The position numbers were made by a program, and so were the translations under genes. From Lactarius indigo (Eukaryota; Basidiomycota; Agaricomycetes; Russulales; Russulaceae), in NCBI GenBank assembly GCA_025766275.1, contig JAFKAC010000093.1, positions 164,199 through 228,198 of the forward strand: DNA of 64,000 nucleotides, written 5' to 3'. Shown one piece after another: positions 1 through 9,984 of this stretch. Within the stretch, counting starts at the first letter, position 1, and every line of letters begins with the position of its first letter. The notes under the pieces were generated by a model. It was not told where the DNA came from, did no database searches, and saw only the letters and a list, made by a program, of their open reading frames with translations.

Positions 1-114
1 GAGACACATGAGAGGGTCCTTGAGATGCTTCAGCAGGAAATTGTGCAGCTTCATGACGGCCAGAAGACTCTAAATACCATGTATGATGGAAAGAGCTATG
101 ATCTCATGCCATAA
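1..114 (+). CDS. 3' end of an unidentified ORF cut by the window edge
   Basis: Frame 1 is open from the first base to a TAA at 112-114, giving 37 residues rich in Leu, Gln and Glu that look like the end of an amphipathic helix or coiled coil. I do not recognise a family. It lies just left of the 220-bp repeat array and upstream of the cyclin-box ORF, so it may belong to the same retroelement, for example as the end of a Gag or Pol reading frame, but that is inference. The open stretch is short enough to be chance. Confidence 0.25.
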   Translation, partial: ETHERVLEMLQQEIVQLHDGQKTLNTMYDGKSYDLMP

Positions 115-189
115 CTATAGTTCAAGTAGACCCTGTGGCTATTGCGAGTGTAATCAGGTTCATCAGCATCAATCATACATGCCGATTAT

Positions 190-2345
190 GGGCCCACACG
201 AGATATATGCTCGGCAGCCGTCGCTACCTACTGTGGGCCATTACGAGCTAATCGGCAGTAGCACAAATGCCTTCCTATGGGCCCAGACATGTATATTGTC
301 AGATACATGATAGGTTGAATGCGAGCTCATCGGCAGAATATACAAGTGGCCATCGTAGGCCAATACAAGCTAGTTGGCAGAATACATGCATGGCTGCCAT
401 GGGCCCACACAAGATATATGTTCGGCAGCCGTCGCTACCTACTGTGGGCCATTACGAGCTAATTGGCAGTAGCACAAATGCCTTCCTATGGGCCCAGACA
501 TGTATATTGTCAGATGCATGATAGGTTGAATTGGGCCAATGCGAGCTCATCGGCAGAATATACAAGTGGCCATCGTAGGCCAATACAAGCTAGTTGGCAG
601 AATACGCGCATGGCTGCCATGGGCCCACACGAGATATATGCTCGGCAGCCGTCGCTACCTACTGTGGGCCATTACGAGCTAATTGGCAGTAGCACAAATG
701 CCTTCCTATGGGCCCAGACATGTATATTGTCAGATGCATGATAGGTTGAATTGGGCCAATGCGAGCTCGTCGGCAGAATATACAAGTGGCCATTGTAGGC
801 CAATACAAGCTAGTTGGCAGAATACGCGCATGGCTGCCATGGGCCCACACGAGATATATGCTCGGCAGCCGTCGCTACCTACTGCGGGCCATTACGAGCT
901 AATTGGCAGTAGCACAAATGCCTTCCTATGGGCCCAGACATGTATATTGTCAGATACATGATAGGTTGAATTGGGCCAATGCGAGCTCATTGGCAGAATA
1001 TACAAGTGGCCATCGTAGGCCAATACAAGCTAGTTGGCAGAATACGCGCATGGCTGCCATGGGCCCACACGAGATATATGTTCGGCAGCCATCGCTACCT
1101 ACTGTGGGCCATTACGAGCTAATTGGCAGTAGCACAAATGCCTTCCTATGGGCCCAGACATGTATATTGTCAGATACATGATAGGTTGAATTGGGCCAAT
1201 GCGAGCTCATCGGCAGAATATACAAGTGGCCATCGTAGGCCAATACAAGCTAGTTGGCAGAATACATGCATGGCTGCCATGGGCCCACACGAGATATATG
1301 CTCGGCAGCCGTCGCTACCTACTGTGGGCCATTACGAGCTAATTGGCAGTAGCACAAATGCCTTCCTATGGGCCCAGACATGTATATTGTCAGATACATG
1401 ATAGGTTGAATTGGGCCAATGCGAGCTCATCGGCAGAATATACAAGTGGCCATCGTAGGCCAATACAAGCTAGTTGGCAGAATACATGCATGGCTGCCAT
1501 GGGCCCACACGAGATATATGTTAGGCAGCCGTCGCTACCTACTGTGGGCCATTACGAGCTAATTGGCAGTAGCACAAATGCCTTCCTATGGGCCCAGACA
1601 TGTATATTGTCAGATGCATGATAGGTTGAATTGGGCCAGTGCGAGCTCGTCGGCAGAATATACAAGTGGCCATCGTAGGCCAATACAAGCTAGTTGGCAG
1701 AATACGCGCATGGCTGCCATGGGCCCACACGAGATATATGCTCGGCAGCCGTCGCTACCTACTGTGGGCCATTACGAGCTAATTGGCAGTAGCACAAATG
1801 CCTTCCTATGGGCCCAGACATGTATATTGTCAGATACATGATAGGTTGAATTGGGCCAATGCGAGCTCATCGGCAGAATATACAAGTGACCATCGTAGGC
1901 CAATACAAGCTAGTTGGCAGAATATACACATGGCTGTCATGGGCCCACATGAGATACATGTTCGGCAGCTGTCGCCACCTGCTATGGGCCATCACAATAT
2001 CATCGGCAACAGCACAAGCTTGGTCTTATGTGCACATCGTCGGCCTACACAAAGCTCTTGTTCGGCAGCTTTCCTGCTTGCCCTGGGCCATTACAATTGC
2101 ATCGGCAGCAGCAAATGCCAGTCCTATGGGCCCATACGTGTATATTGTCAATGACATTGCAATTTAATTCTGGGCCAATACAAGCTCATTGCCAGATACC
2201 CCCCATTTGTCCTGGGCCTATACATGGACCTTGTGCAGTTTCCCTATATGTGTTTGGTTGGCCCATACGATGCCTATACAGAATACATATTCATGGGCCC
2301 ATACATCTATATGCGCTTAAGTCACACAATGGGCCCACGTGGGCT
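190..2345. repeat. 220-bp tandem repeat array with five 44-bp subunits per unit
   Basis: The same 220-bp block recurs head to tail from about 190 to about 2000. Identical landmarks sit at 463, 683, 903, 1123, 1343, 1563 and 1783. Each block consists of five diverged subunits of 45, 43, 45, 44 and 43 bp, each starting with GGCC or GGGCC followed a few bases later by a GAGCT-like and a CGGCAG/TGGCAG core. It is therefore a higher-order repeat. The first unit lacks about 10 bp near 318. To the right of about 2000 the higher-order order is lost and only degenerate 35-45-bp GGGCC-led subunits continue to about 2345. The period is not a multiple of three, so the apparent ~92-residue ORFs shift frame in each unit and are not genes. 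Confidence 0.95.
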
Positions 2346-2569
2346 TTGCCGATGCGCTTGTGAAATTGTCACATGGGCTCTGCCGAGTACAATGACCCAA
2401 ATCTGCATCATGGGCTCGTGAAGAAGAGTCAAACAAATGGAAAACTCGAAAAGCGTTGTACGAGGAACGACGACAACGACGCAGGACAGCCAGGAAGGTA
2501 CCCTGGAATACGGCTGAAGGCCGGCAAAATGCGAAAACAACCAAGCAAGCGGTGATACCAGAAACAAAA

Positions 2570-4897
2570 ATGACGGGAGAAGTCGAACCAACGACAGTAA
2601 CTATTGAAGTAAACAATCCGCCGGCATCTGGAAACATGGAAGACGATCCAAGACAGGATCAGACCGACCACCAAGCGGTACCACGAGGATGTAGTAACCC
2701 CGAAGCAACAGACACGGACGCCTCGGGACGAGAACGAATGCTCGGTGCAGTCAGAAATGACCACGCATCCCCTCGGCAGACCACAGTGCCAAGCATACTT
2801 CCAGAAAACCAGATACCCGATACCCGGGGCAAACTGAAACGGGAAGACGACGCCATTGAAGGAAGGACACCTCCCCTACCCATTTTCCCGGGAACTACGA
2901 TATATGGACACATTGAGTCAACCAGGAAAGACGGAGGGATAACCAGCGATAAGAGAACCCCGGAAAGCAAACATCGGCCGAGAACCGATGGGGAAGATTG
3001 TCTAGAGGCCCAACAATCACAGACGGACAATACCAGCACGCCCTGGCCCACAGATCGATCCCAGAACGCCCTAACACCGCCAGAACAGCCCAAGACAGTC
3101 ATAGAACGATCATCAACGGATTGCGCGATGTTGCCGCCGCACGAAACGAGTGGTACCAAGCAAGAAGAACTACGCCAAGAACCGGCCCGGATCGACCCTG
3201 TAAACCACGGTAATCCGGTGTCGGATAGTTCTAACACCCATGCTTCCTGCTTGCGTCATGCGACAACTACATTTGATTGCCCGCAAAACTTGCTGGAACG
3301 GTGGCAATCGCATCTTTTGCGCCCTGTACCGGCTGCCGCACTCGGAACGATCTGCGCCATCCCTGGCACGATTCCACTAACCCTGACACAGGGACCAGCC
3401 AGTTGTGTTGCCGTGGAAGGCAACAACTTTAAGGAGGGGGTAATCACCTCACCTCACTTCGTTTTCAACCTCTCGCCCCTGCAAGGCAACCTTTTGCCTC
3501 AAAAATGCCTCCAACACGAATCCTCAGCACTTCAAAACCGATGCGCACGACAGACAAAGCGCACAGAACTTGCCCTGTCACATCTCAGCTATAGCTCGGT
3601 CGAACCTGTCACATCGACCGCCCTAGACAACACTTATTCAAGCAAAGACACCACCGCGCCAGCTGACACTTACGCGGTTCAAAAGCAACCAGTTAAGACG
3701 AATGGAACGAGGGCGACACCCATCCGAAATGGTTCGCCAGATCAGGATGGCCAGATTCCACTCCCAAGATGCTCCGGACATGTAGGAAACCCTGGAATAA
3801 CATGCGCAGGACATCTGACCTCCCCTTACCCTTCTAGACACCTCAGCGAAGTCCCCACAAGAAGATCGATGGCCAGTGCAACGATATGGGAATTACGGGA
3901 CGCTAATAGTGCCGACACATCGACTGCCAGCACCAGCACCACCTTCGGTGATCTCTCCATTATGCCCAGCCCGCAAGAAGAGGGAATGCGACCCGTGACC
4001 CCTTGCACTAACCAGATAAAAGCAGCTCACCCTGCAGAAATAACCAGCAACACACCAGACGTCCCTCCTCTCCATCCCTGTCTTTCCACCATGAATTACA
4101 TTACTCCTACTTACTCCCAGACCCTTGTAGAGCTAAATGCCAGGGACCCCTCACACTCAGCCATTGAGTACTTGGCTGCCACCACCATTGCAGTTATTAA
4201 TGCTGCTATTGACCACTCTCCCCCTATCCCAACCGCAATCAATGTACGACGCCCAGAAGAACCTGCCTTCATCAGGTGGACTACTGGGATTGTGATCCGG
4301 TCCCGGATCAGGGCCCCCATCCTCCTTGCCGCCCTCACCTACCTGAATAGGGTTAAACCCTATATCTGCACCAACACCCTAAAATGGGCCGAAATACGAC
4401 TGCTCCTAGGAGCCCTTGTGGTTGCCGACAGATACATGGATGACAACGCCCTTAGCAATGCACAGTGGGCTGTGGTCACCAAAAGATTTACTAAATGGCA
4501 GATTGGACAGATGGAGCGGGAGTTCCTGAGTGTCCTTAACTGGAAGCTCGGAGTATCCCAGGAAGACCTTCTGACGTGGCACGATGCCACTATCACTCCC
4601 CTCACCCCTATCTTGACGGCATCCCCCTTACCTCAGCTTGCCATCAAGACGCATCCCTTCAAGAAGAAATTGGCAGCTCCCCCTAAGCTGATCCACCCTC
4701 CCTTTGTCCTCAGAACCCATCCAATTCGACGGCAGTGGAGGAAGTCCCTGAAACTTCCTGAACAGAAGTCTCAAATCAAATGGAGACAACACCGAAAATC
4801 CAAGGTTGGCAACCCTGAGGAGGACGCCACCTTCATCGCCTTACTCAAAATCCTGGAAGAGTCACAGTCCAACCTTGCTGACCTAACCACCATGTAA
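2570..4897 (+). CDS. Long ORF with C-terminal Pho85-type cyclin box, just upstream of an LTR
   Basis: The frame is open without introns from about 2396 to the stop at 4895-4897. The first ATG is at 2570, which gives 775 residues; the true start is uncertain. The first ~530 residues are low-complexity, rich in Thr, Pro, Ser and charged residues, with a basic stretch before the first ATG. The last ~230 residues carry a cyclin fold: a helix ending in ALTYLNRVKPY, then LLLGALVVADRYMDD, NAQW, and MEREFLSVLNWKL, the hallmark order of PCL/PHO80-type cyclin N-terminal domains that bind Pho85/Cdk5-like kinases. The stop is followed 38 bp later by a polypurine tract and an LTR, so the ORF occupies the env-like 3' position of an LTR element. 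Function inside an element is unknown; the cyclin box call is firm, the rest is inference. Confidence 0.75.
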   Translation: MTGEVEPTTVTIEVNNPPASGNMEDDPRQDQTDHQAVPRGCSNPEATDTDASGRERMLGAVRNDHASPRQTTVPSILPENQIPDTRGKLKREDDAIEGRTPPLPIFPGTTIYGHIESTRKDGGITSDKRTPESKHRPRTDGEDCLEAQQSQTDNTSTPWPTDRSQNALTPPEQPKTVIERSSTDCAMLPPHETSGTKQEELRQEPARIDPVNHGNPVSDSSNTHASCLRHATTTFDCPQNLLERWQSHLLRPVPAAALGTICAIPGTIPLTLTQGPASCVAVEGNNFKEGVITSPHFVFNLSPLQGNLLPQKCLQHESSALQNRCARQTKRTELALSHLSYSSVEPVTSTALDNTYSSKDTTAPADTYAVQKQPVKTNGTRATPIRNGSPDQDGQIPLPRCSGHVGNPGITCAGHLTSPYPSRHLSEVPTRRSMASATIWELRDANSADTSTASTSTTFGDLSIMPSPQEEGMRPVTPCTNQIKAAHPAEITSNTPDVPPLHPCLSTMNYITPTYSQTLVELNARDPSHSAIEYLAATTIAVINAAIDHSPPIPTAINVRRPEEPAFIRWTTGIVIRSRIRAPILLAALTYLNRVKPYICTNTLKWAEIRLLLGALVVADRYMDDNALSNAQWAVVTKRFTKWQIGQMEREFLSVLNWKLGVSQEDLLTWHDATITPLTPILTASPLPQLAIKTHPFKKKLAAPPKLIHPPFVLRTHPIRRQWRKSLKLPEQKSQIKWRQHRKSKVGNPEEDATFIALLKILEESQSNLADLTTM

Positions 4898-4923
4898 CTT
4901 GGCGACGTGGAATTCGCCCCTTA

Positions 4924-4935
4924 GAACGGGGGTAA
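4924..4935 (+). other. Polypurine tract of an LTR retroelement
   Basis: A purine-rich run (GAACGGGGGTAA) directly precedes the LTR start TGTCACG. This is the position and composition of the plus-strand priming site of Ty3-type elements. It ties the upstream cyclin-box ORF to the LTR that follows. Confidence 0.6.
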
Positions 4936-5688
4936 TGTCACGAACTCCCCCATTACCTTTCCCTTTCTGCCCTTACTTTTCTACCCTTATCTGATCCATT
5001 CCCTTTCTTAGTAGTTACCTTTCTTGAGCCTATGCTTCTTCTTATCTGATTGTTCTAGCACCTTCTGTGCTATTCTTGTCTGTCTTCTCGCTACCCTACT
5101 GGCATGACACCATCTTGTGCGATACTAGCATCATCTTGCCAGCACATTACTCTATCTATAGCAACCAGTAGCATTATGCGCTCAGGTGCAATCCTGTACT
5201 ATATAGGGACTCCTGTAGTGCGCCCTAGCTCCTTAGCTTTGGCTTAATCAACTATCTGCGTTGTATCTCCATTGACTCCTTGAGTGCCTCAGTCCCTTCA
5301 GCACTCAAGCCTTTGACCCAGAACCTCTGACCCTTGACCCTTGTCCTCTTTGGGTCATTCCCCTCTCAGCCTCTGTGCAGGCTTCCCCTTGACTTCGCTC
5401 TTACCCTCTTCCTGTCTTACTGGTCAGCCCAGTGACACGTGACCTTTGGACTTAGGCCATTGCGCTTGTCCATTGTTGCCGACTCAGTCACCTTAACACA
5501 AGGGGCTGTTACAGAAGGACCTTTCCCACCTTAGCACAGGGGGATTGTCGCAGACTCAGCTACCTTAGTACAGGGGCTGTTACAGAAGACCTTAGGAATC
5601 CTTCCACTCAGTGGGGATCCGACTCGGAGTCCTTTGCCTCAGGCAGGATCTGTTACAGAACGACGTGCGCCCCCGCAGAGGCGTGACA
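4936..5688 (+). repeat. 3' LTR (753 bp), TGTCACG...CGTGACA
   Basis: The block begins TGTCACG and ends CGTGACA, perfect 7-bp inverted termini of the TG..CA type. It is preceded by a polypurine tract. A TATA-like stretch lies near 5198-5205. From about 5470 to 5660 it contains imperfect ~70-bp repeats, each including CTGTTACAGAA. On the right it abuts copia integrase coding sequence, so this element inserted into the copia element. The 5' LTR is not in the window, and the expected target duplication ACTTC (5689-5693) cannot be paired. Confidence 0.7.
5198..5205 (+). promoter_or_regulatory. Putative TATA box inside the LTR
   Basis: A TATATAGG-like stretch near 5198-5206 lies about two thirds of the way into the LTR's left portion, where the U3 promoter of an LTR element is expected. 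No transcript start can be seen. Confidence 0.3.
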
Positions 5689-5690
5689 AC

Positions 5691-8402
5691 TTCCCAAAAG
5701 CAGCAGTTGTCATCCCTATGAAATCTAAAGATGAGTTCACGGGTGCCTTCCTACACTACAAGGCATGGGCTGAAAAACAACAAAATAAGCCCATTAAAAC
5801 CCTACACTTGGACCGTGGTGGCGAGTATGTCAACAATGTCCTTAAGGACATTCTTCTGGAGGAAGGGATTGAGCATATGCTTACAATGCCTTATTCTCCA
5901 CAACAGAATGGGAGAGCCGAGCGGTTTAACTGCACTATCATGGAAAAAGGCACCAGCATGCTCCATCATGCTGGCCTTAGTCTCGGTTTCTGGGAACAAG
6001 CAGTTCAAACTGCGGTGCATATCTATAACCGCACCCCCACCCGTTCTAATGAGTGGAAAACTCCGCTGGAGCTCTGGGATGGTACAGTCCCAGATGTCTC
6101 TTACTTTAGAGTATTTGGCTGCAAAGCCTACTATCATGTACCAGAACACAACCAGCACAAATTAGATCCTAAGTCAAAGGAAGCCATGTTTGTGGGCTAT
6201 GAACCCAATTCAAAGGGTTATAAACTCTGGGATAGACATAGCTGGTGCTTTGTCTCTTCACGAGATGTTACATTTGACGAAGCTACCTTCCCATCCCTGA
6301 GTGACCTGACTAGTCACTCCAATCAACCAATCACTTCTCCCGTGTCCAGTGAACCTACTAAAGGGGCTGCTGTTGCTGGTGAGATATTTTTTGTAGTGCC
6401 TAGTCAGCCTACGCCAGCTGTTGCCCCTGCGGCACCTCAGACACCAGTCTTTGTCCTACCACCTGTTCAGGTGCCCGCAGTACCAACGCAACAACCTAGC
6501 ACACCCCCCAACACTTCTCTAAACCCCGCCGACCAGATGATATATCACACTCCTCCATCCCAAGCTCCTGCCCCCACTACTCCAAGGCACCCTCACACTC
6601 GCTCACAAAGGAGACCACCTGTAGTAACTGCACCCATCCCTGCCCCTAACTTCAATAGGGACATTTCTCCTCCTAGGGAAACACCTAGATCTCCAAAGAA
6701 TGGGCTAGTTACTTCTCCCCCTTGCCCACAGTGTGGAACAAGGGTACGATTCACAAATCCTCGCTACTACACAGAGGAGAACGATGAATTTGTGCCTGGG
6801 AGCAGCAGACTGGGAGTGATGGACTTGTTGAATGCTGCTGAGGTGCCTGGCTATAAGGACCCGCAGACTTTCAAGCAAGCCATGGAGTCTGACCAAGCTG
6901 CCGATTGGCTTGAAGCGTGCCAGTATGAACTGGACGCTCTCGACAAGCTTGCTGTCTGGAAACTTGAACCCCTTCCTGAAGGAAGGAAGGTGGTTAAGTG
7001 TAAATGGGTGTTCAAAAAGAAAGCAGATGGACGCTTTCGTGCTAGGCTAGTGGCAAAAGGGTTCACCCAACTAGAGGGGGTGGACTTTGACGAAACTTTC
7101 TCCCCAGTTGCCCGCTTTGAGTCCCTGCGACTCCTTCTTGCATTAGCTACGCTTGAAGACTGGCATATTCACCAGATGGATGTCAAGTCGGCATTCCTTC
7201 ATGGGGAACTGGAGGAAGAAATTTATATGGAGCAACCAGTCGGTTTCGTCACAGCTGGCTCCGAGCACCTTGTGTGCCGGTTACAGAAGGCCCTTTATGG
7301 CCTGAAACAAGCTTCCCGCGTGTGGAATGTGCAATTCCATGGGGTCCTAGTTGACCTAGGCTTTACGCAGACGTACTCTGATGCAGGAGTATATGTGTAT
7401 CATCTTCAAGAGGGGGGTGATACACTTTTCGTGATCCTATATGTAGATGACATCACTATACTCGGAAGTTCCTTATCAAAGATCAATGATCTGAAGGCTT
7501 CTCTATCTAGTTGATACGAGATGACCGATCTGGGAGAGATCCAGTCCTATCTTGGTGTTAACATCACCAGAGATCGTGCTAATCGCACCATGGAAATCAA
7601 CCAGTCAGATTACATCCGCGACGTAGTGGAACGCTTTGGAATGTCTGATTCCAATCCAGTATATACCCCTCTTCCCTCTGGCGCTGAGGCACACTTGATC
7701 AAGTACACAGATCAGGCCTCTACTTCTGAAATCAAGAAGTATCAACAGATTATTGGGTCTCTGCTGTATGCGCAGATTGGAAGCAGACCTGATATTTCCT
7801 TTGCTGTTGCGTGCCTTAGCCAATTCGCTTCCAACCCCTCACCTCAGCATTTACGCCTAGCCAAGTATGTCCTAGCTTATCTTAATAGCACCAAGGACTA
7901 CTTGTTACGCTATGCTGGAGGGAACAGCAATGGTGGAGAAGGCCTTCATGGCTACTGTGACGCTTCCTGGGGAGATCAGGAAGAAAAGCACTCCACCTCA
8001 GGTTTCATCTACCTGCTTGCAAATGGAGCCATTTCATGGTGTACCAGAAAGCAAAAGACAATTGCGCAGTCTACCACTGAGGCAGAATACATGAGCCTCT
8101 CAGATGCCTCCAATCAGGCTCAGTGGTATGTCACTTTCCTTGGAGAACTGGGGTATGAGGTACCCTCCCCCATTTCTCTGCACTGTGACAACAAGGGTGC
8201 TGTGGACTTAGCTCTCAACCCTGTCACAGGGAGACGTTCCAAACACATCCTGATCAAGCACCATGTAGTCAGGGAATATGTAGAAAACAAGGTCATACAC
8301 CTGATACGTACACCCACAGGGGAAATGGTTGCAGATGGACTCACTAAGTCACTGCCCAGAGAACCCTTTGAAAAAATGGTTGCTGATCTAGGGATAGTGT
8401 AA
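5691..8402 (+). pseudogene. copia Pol fragment: integrase, reverse transcriptase, RNase H; one in-frame stop
   Basis: The reading frame runs from the junction at 5689 to TGA at 7512-7514 and resumes in the same frame to TAA at 8400-8402. The first part has the integrase core with the second and third catalytic residues (HLDRGGEY and QQNGRAE) followed by the VFGCKAY region, a Pro-rich linker, and reverse transcriptase with WVFKKK, LVAKGFTQ, MDVKSAFLHG and YVDD. The second part is RNase H with GYCDASW, TTEAEYM, HCDNKGA and VADGLTK. The TGA lies between the RT thumb and the TDLGE motif, where family members usually carry a basic residue, so a single CGA-to-TGA change is the simplest explanation. 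It is 5'-truncated and so inactive regardless. Confidence 0.9.
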
Positions 8403-8753
8403 AGAGGGGTTCTAGGACGTCGAACTGTTGTGTATACTTGCAACAGACTTCCTAGTTTAATAGCTAAGAAAAACCCTTCTTAGAGAACTGAAGAAGTTGG
8501 ACCTGTTCCATCTTATCTCCCTGCTCACGGCTCTTCAAAAAGTAGTTCTTCAGAACTGCATTATCCTCATAGAGCAGTGCATGAAGACCTCCAAAAAGTT
8601 GTCCTATATCAGGACTTCTGCGTACATAGATTCTTTCTAACCAGAGAATCGAAACATTTCTCGTAGTACAGTAAAAAGCAATAAAGTGCTCTGCCAAGGC
8701 ACTTTCACTCAATGCTTATACCACTCTTGTGGACTGTCTCTATCATGGAGGGA
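8403..8753. other. Non-pol spacer between copia RNase H and 3' LTR, with antisense ORF
   Basis: In most copia elements the pol stop is followed almost at once by the polypurine tract and LTR. Here 351 bp intervene. The minus strand holds an 82-codon open frame at 8464-8712. I do not recognise its product. It may be a fragment of a host gene carried by the element or chance. The spacer ends in a purine-rich GGAGGGA immediately before the LTR, a plausible polypurine tract. Confidence 0.4.
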
Positions 8754-9290
8754 TGTTGAGACGCGACTGTTAAAGTCACATGTCTCGTGGGATCTGATTG
8801 AGTCAGCCCACATACTATATATGGTATCTGTCCCTTATGGACTTATGGACACTCTGGACTCATATGGACTGCTTTTGTTTATCTTTATTGTTAGATCCAT
8901 ATATGGTTCTTATTGTTCTTTCAATTGTTAAGATACCAGTATTGCCTGCTTTAGGCAACTATTGTTCTCTGCCATCCAATGGCATTTCTCCCTCTGGCGC
9001 ACAGACCACCTGCATTGTGTTTGGGTCACCAGTGCACACAGACCATTATTATCTAAGCGTCCTGTATATAAGGACTGCTGTTTTCGCCTCTACACTTCAG
9101 AGTTCCCTTCACCTCTGAAGTGTAAGTCCTATCTCTTTTACTTCTTTTTTTACCTTTGCTCATAGACATTCCTTCATAGTAACTTGTCTACTAGGTATGC
9201 AGTTGTAATAGAGTTCCCTTCACCTCTGAAGTTAACTTGTCTACTAGCTGTTCAAGCTTATCTCTTGCTTGTTAGTTCTGCACTTCAACA
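8754..9290 (+). repeat. copia 3' LTR (537 bp), TGTTGA...TCAACA
   Basis: Starts TGTTGA and ends TCAACA, perfect 6-bp inverted termini, right after a purine run. It contains a TATA box at 9065-9073 and two copies of a ~22-bp sequence (GAGTTCCCTTCACCTCTGAA core) at about 9100 and 9212, around the expected R region. The five bases after the LTR are TGGAG; the matching left duplication is not in the window. Confidence 0.75.
9065..9073 (+). promoter_or_regulatory. TATA box of copia LTR
   Basis: TATATAAGG is a near-consensus TATA box 312 bp into the LTR, the usual U3/R position. Confidence 0.5.
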
Positions 9291-9431
9291 TGGAGCACTG
9301 CTGCTCAAGGCATGTGACAATTTCTCCAATTGGGCATTTCCTTTTCAATGGCAATTGTCTTTGTCTAACACAGTGTCAAAAATTCTTCTCAGAGCCAGGC
9401 CTCGAACAAGCTCTTGCAGAACATGCGACCC
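9291..9431. other. Short spacer between copia LTR and hAT element
   Basis: No gene or repeat is visible. This is the left flank of the hAT insertion site. Confidence 0.4.
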
Positions 9432-9449
9432 AATTCACTTAGTGTTGCC
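9432..9449 (+). repeat. hAT left target-site duplication and terminal inverted repeat
   Basis: AATTCACT at 9432-9439 is the 8-bp target duplication, followed by the TIR TAGTGTTGCC at 9440-9449. Inward of the TIR are GTCCGGAAC and CTGAACCTGAAC subterminal motifs that match the right end. Confidence 0.85.
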
Positions 9450-9984
9450 GAAGTCTGGTCCGGAACTTCTGTCTGAACCTGAACGCCCAAACCGAATGGC
9501 AATGTTCCATTCCTGTTCCGGTTCTGGTTCAGTGCCTCTGTCTCTGGTCCGGTTCCCCATTCAGGAGTGACTGGGACGTCCTGGATGTGTTCAATTTCGA
9601 ATGTCCCAGTCACACCATCGCCAATTTGCCATGTTGTCCATAGTTGCTTGCTCACTCCTGTTGCAGGTGCACTCAAGCCATCTCGCCGGTCACTGTAATA
9701 CCTATTACCACCCTACCAAATGGTAAATGTTTTTTTTTCCCATTCACCCTGATGGCCTGGCACCCTGGGATTGTTCAACACAACTTACACAAGGCTCAAC
9801 CTCCAACAGCCAACACCAATATCGGACACCGATAACCTCAGTCTGAATATGGTCATCATCGGAGGCCATTAGTAGTGTATAAGAACGGCCTCTCTGCTGG
9901 CTCAGGGGGTGCGATACGCTGACTAGACAATACAATGCCCTGCTCTCCAAGGTGGTGACAAAGCGTGGGGATTGCCACGGGTGA

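Larger units (their letters stand above)
5689..9290 (+). mobile_element. Ty1/copia retrotransposon, 5'-truncated in this window
   Basis: Contains the right-hand part of a copia element in the order integrase, reverse transcriptase, RNase H, 3' LTR. That order (integrase before reverse transcriptase) is diagnostic of Ty1/copia. Gag, protease, the integrase zinc finger and the first catalytic Asp are missing because the 753-bp LTR of another element joins at 5688. The left part is presumably beyond the nested insertion, outside the window. Confidence 0.9.

Noticed and set aside
83..2167. Seven or more overlapping ~92-residue ORFs of near-identical sequence in the repeat array
   Set aside because: They start every 220 bp, which is not a multiple of three, so each lies in a different frame and overlaps the next. 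They are a by-product of the tandem repeat.
190..2345. Regularly spaced repeats as a CRISPR array
   Set aside because: There are no unique spacers; the whole 220-bp unit is repeated, and the surrounding genome is eukaryotic.
2429..4605. Minus-strand ORFs opposite the cyclin-box ORF
   Set aside because: They are short, domain-free shadows of a long plus-strand frame.
9390..9431. tRNA-like stretch with TCGAAC near the hAT left flank
   Set aside because: I could not fold a cloverleaf with an anticodon arm around it.
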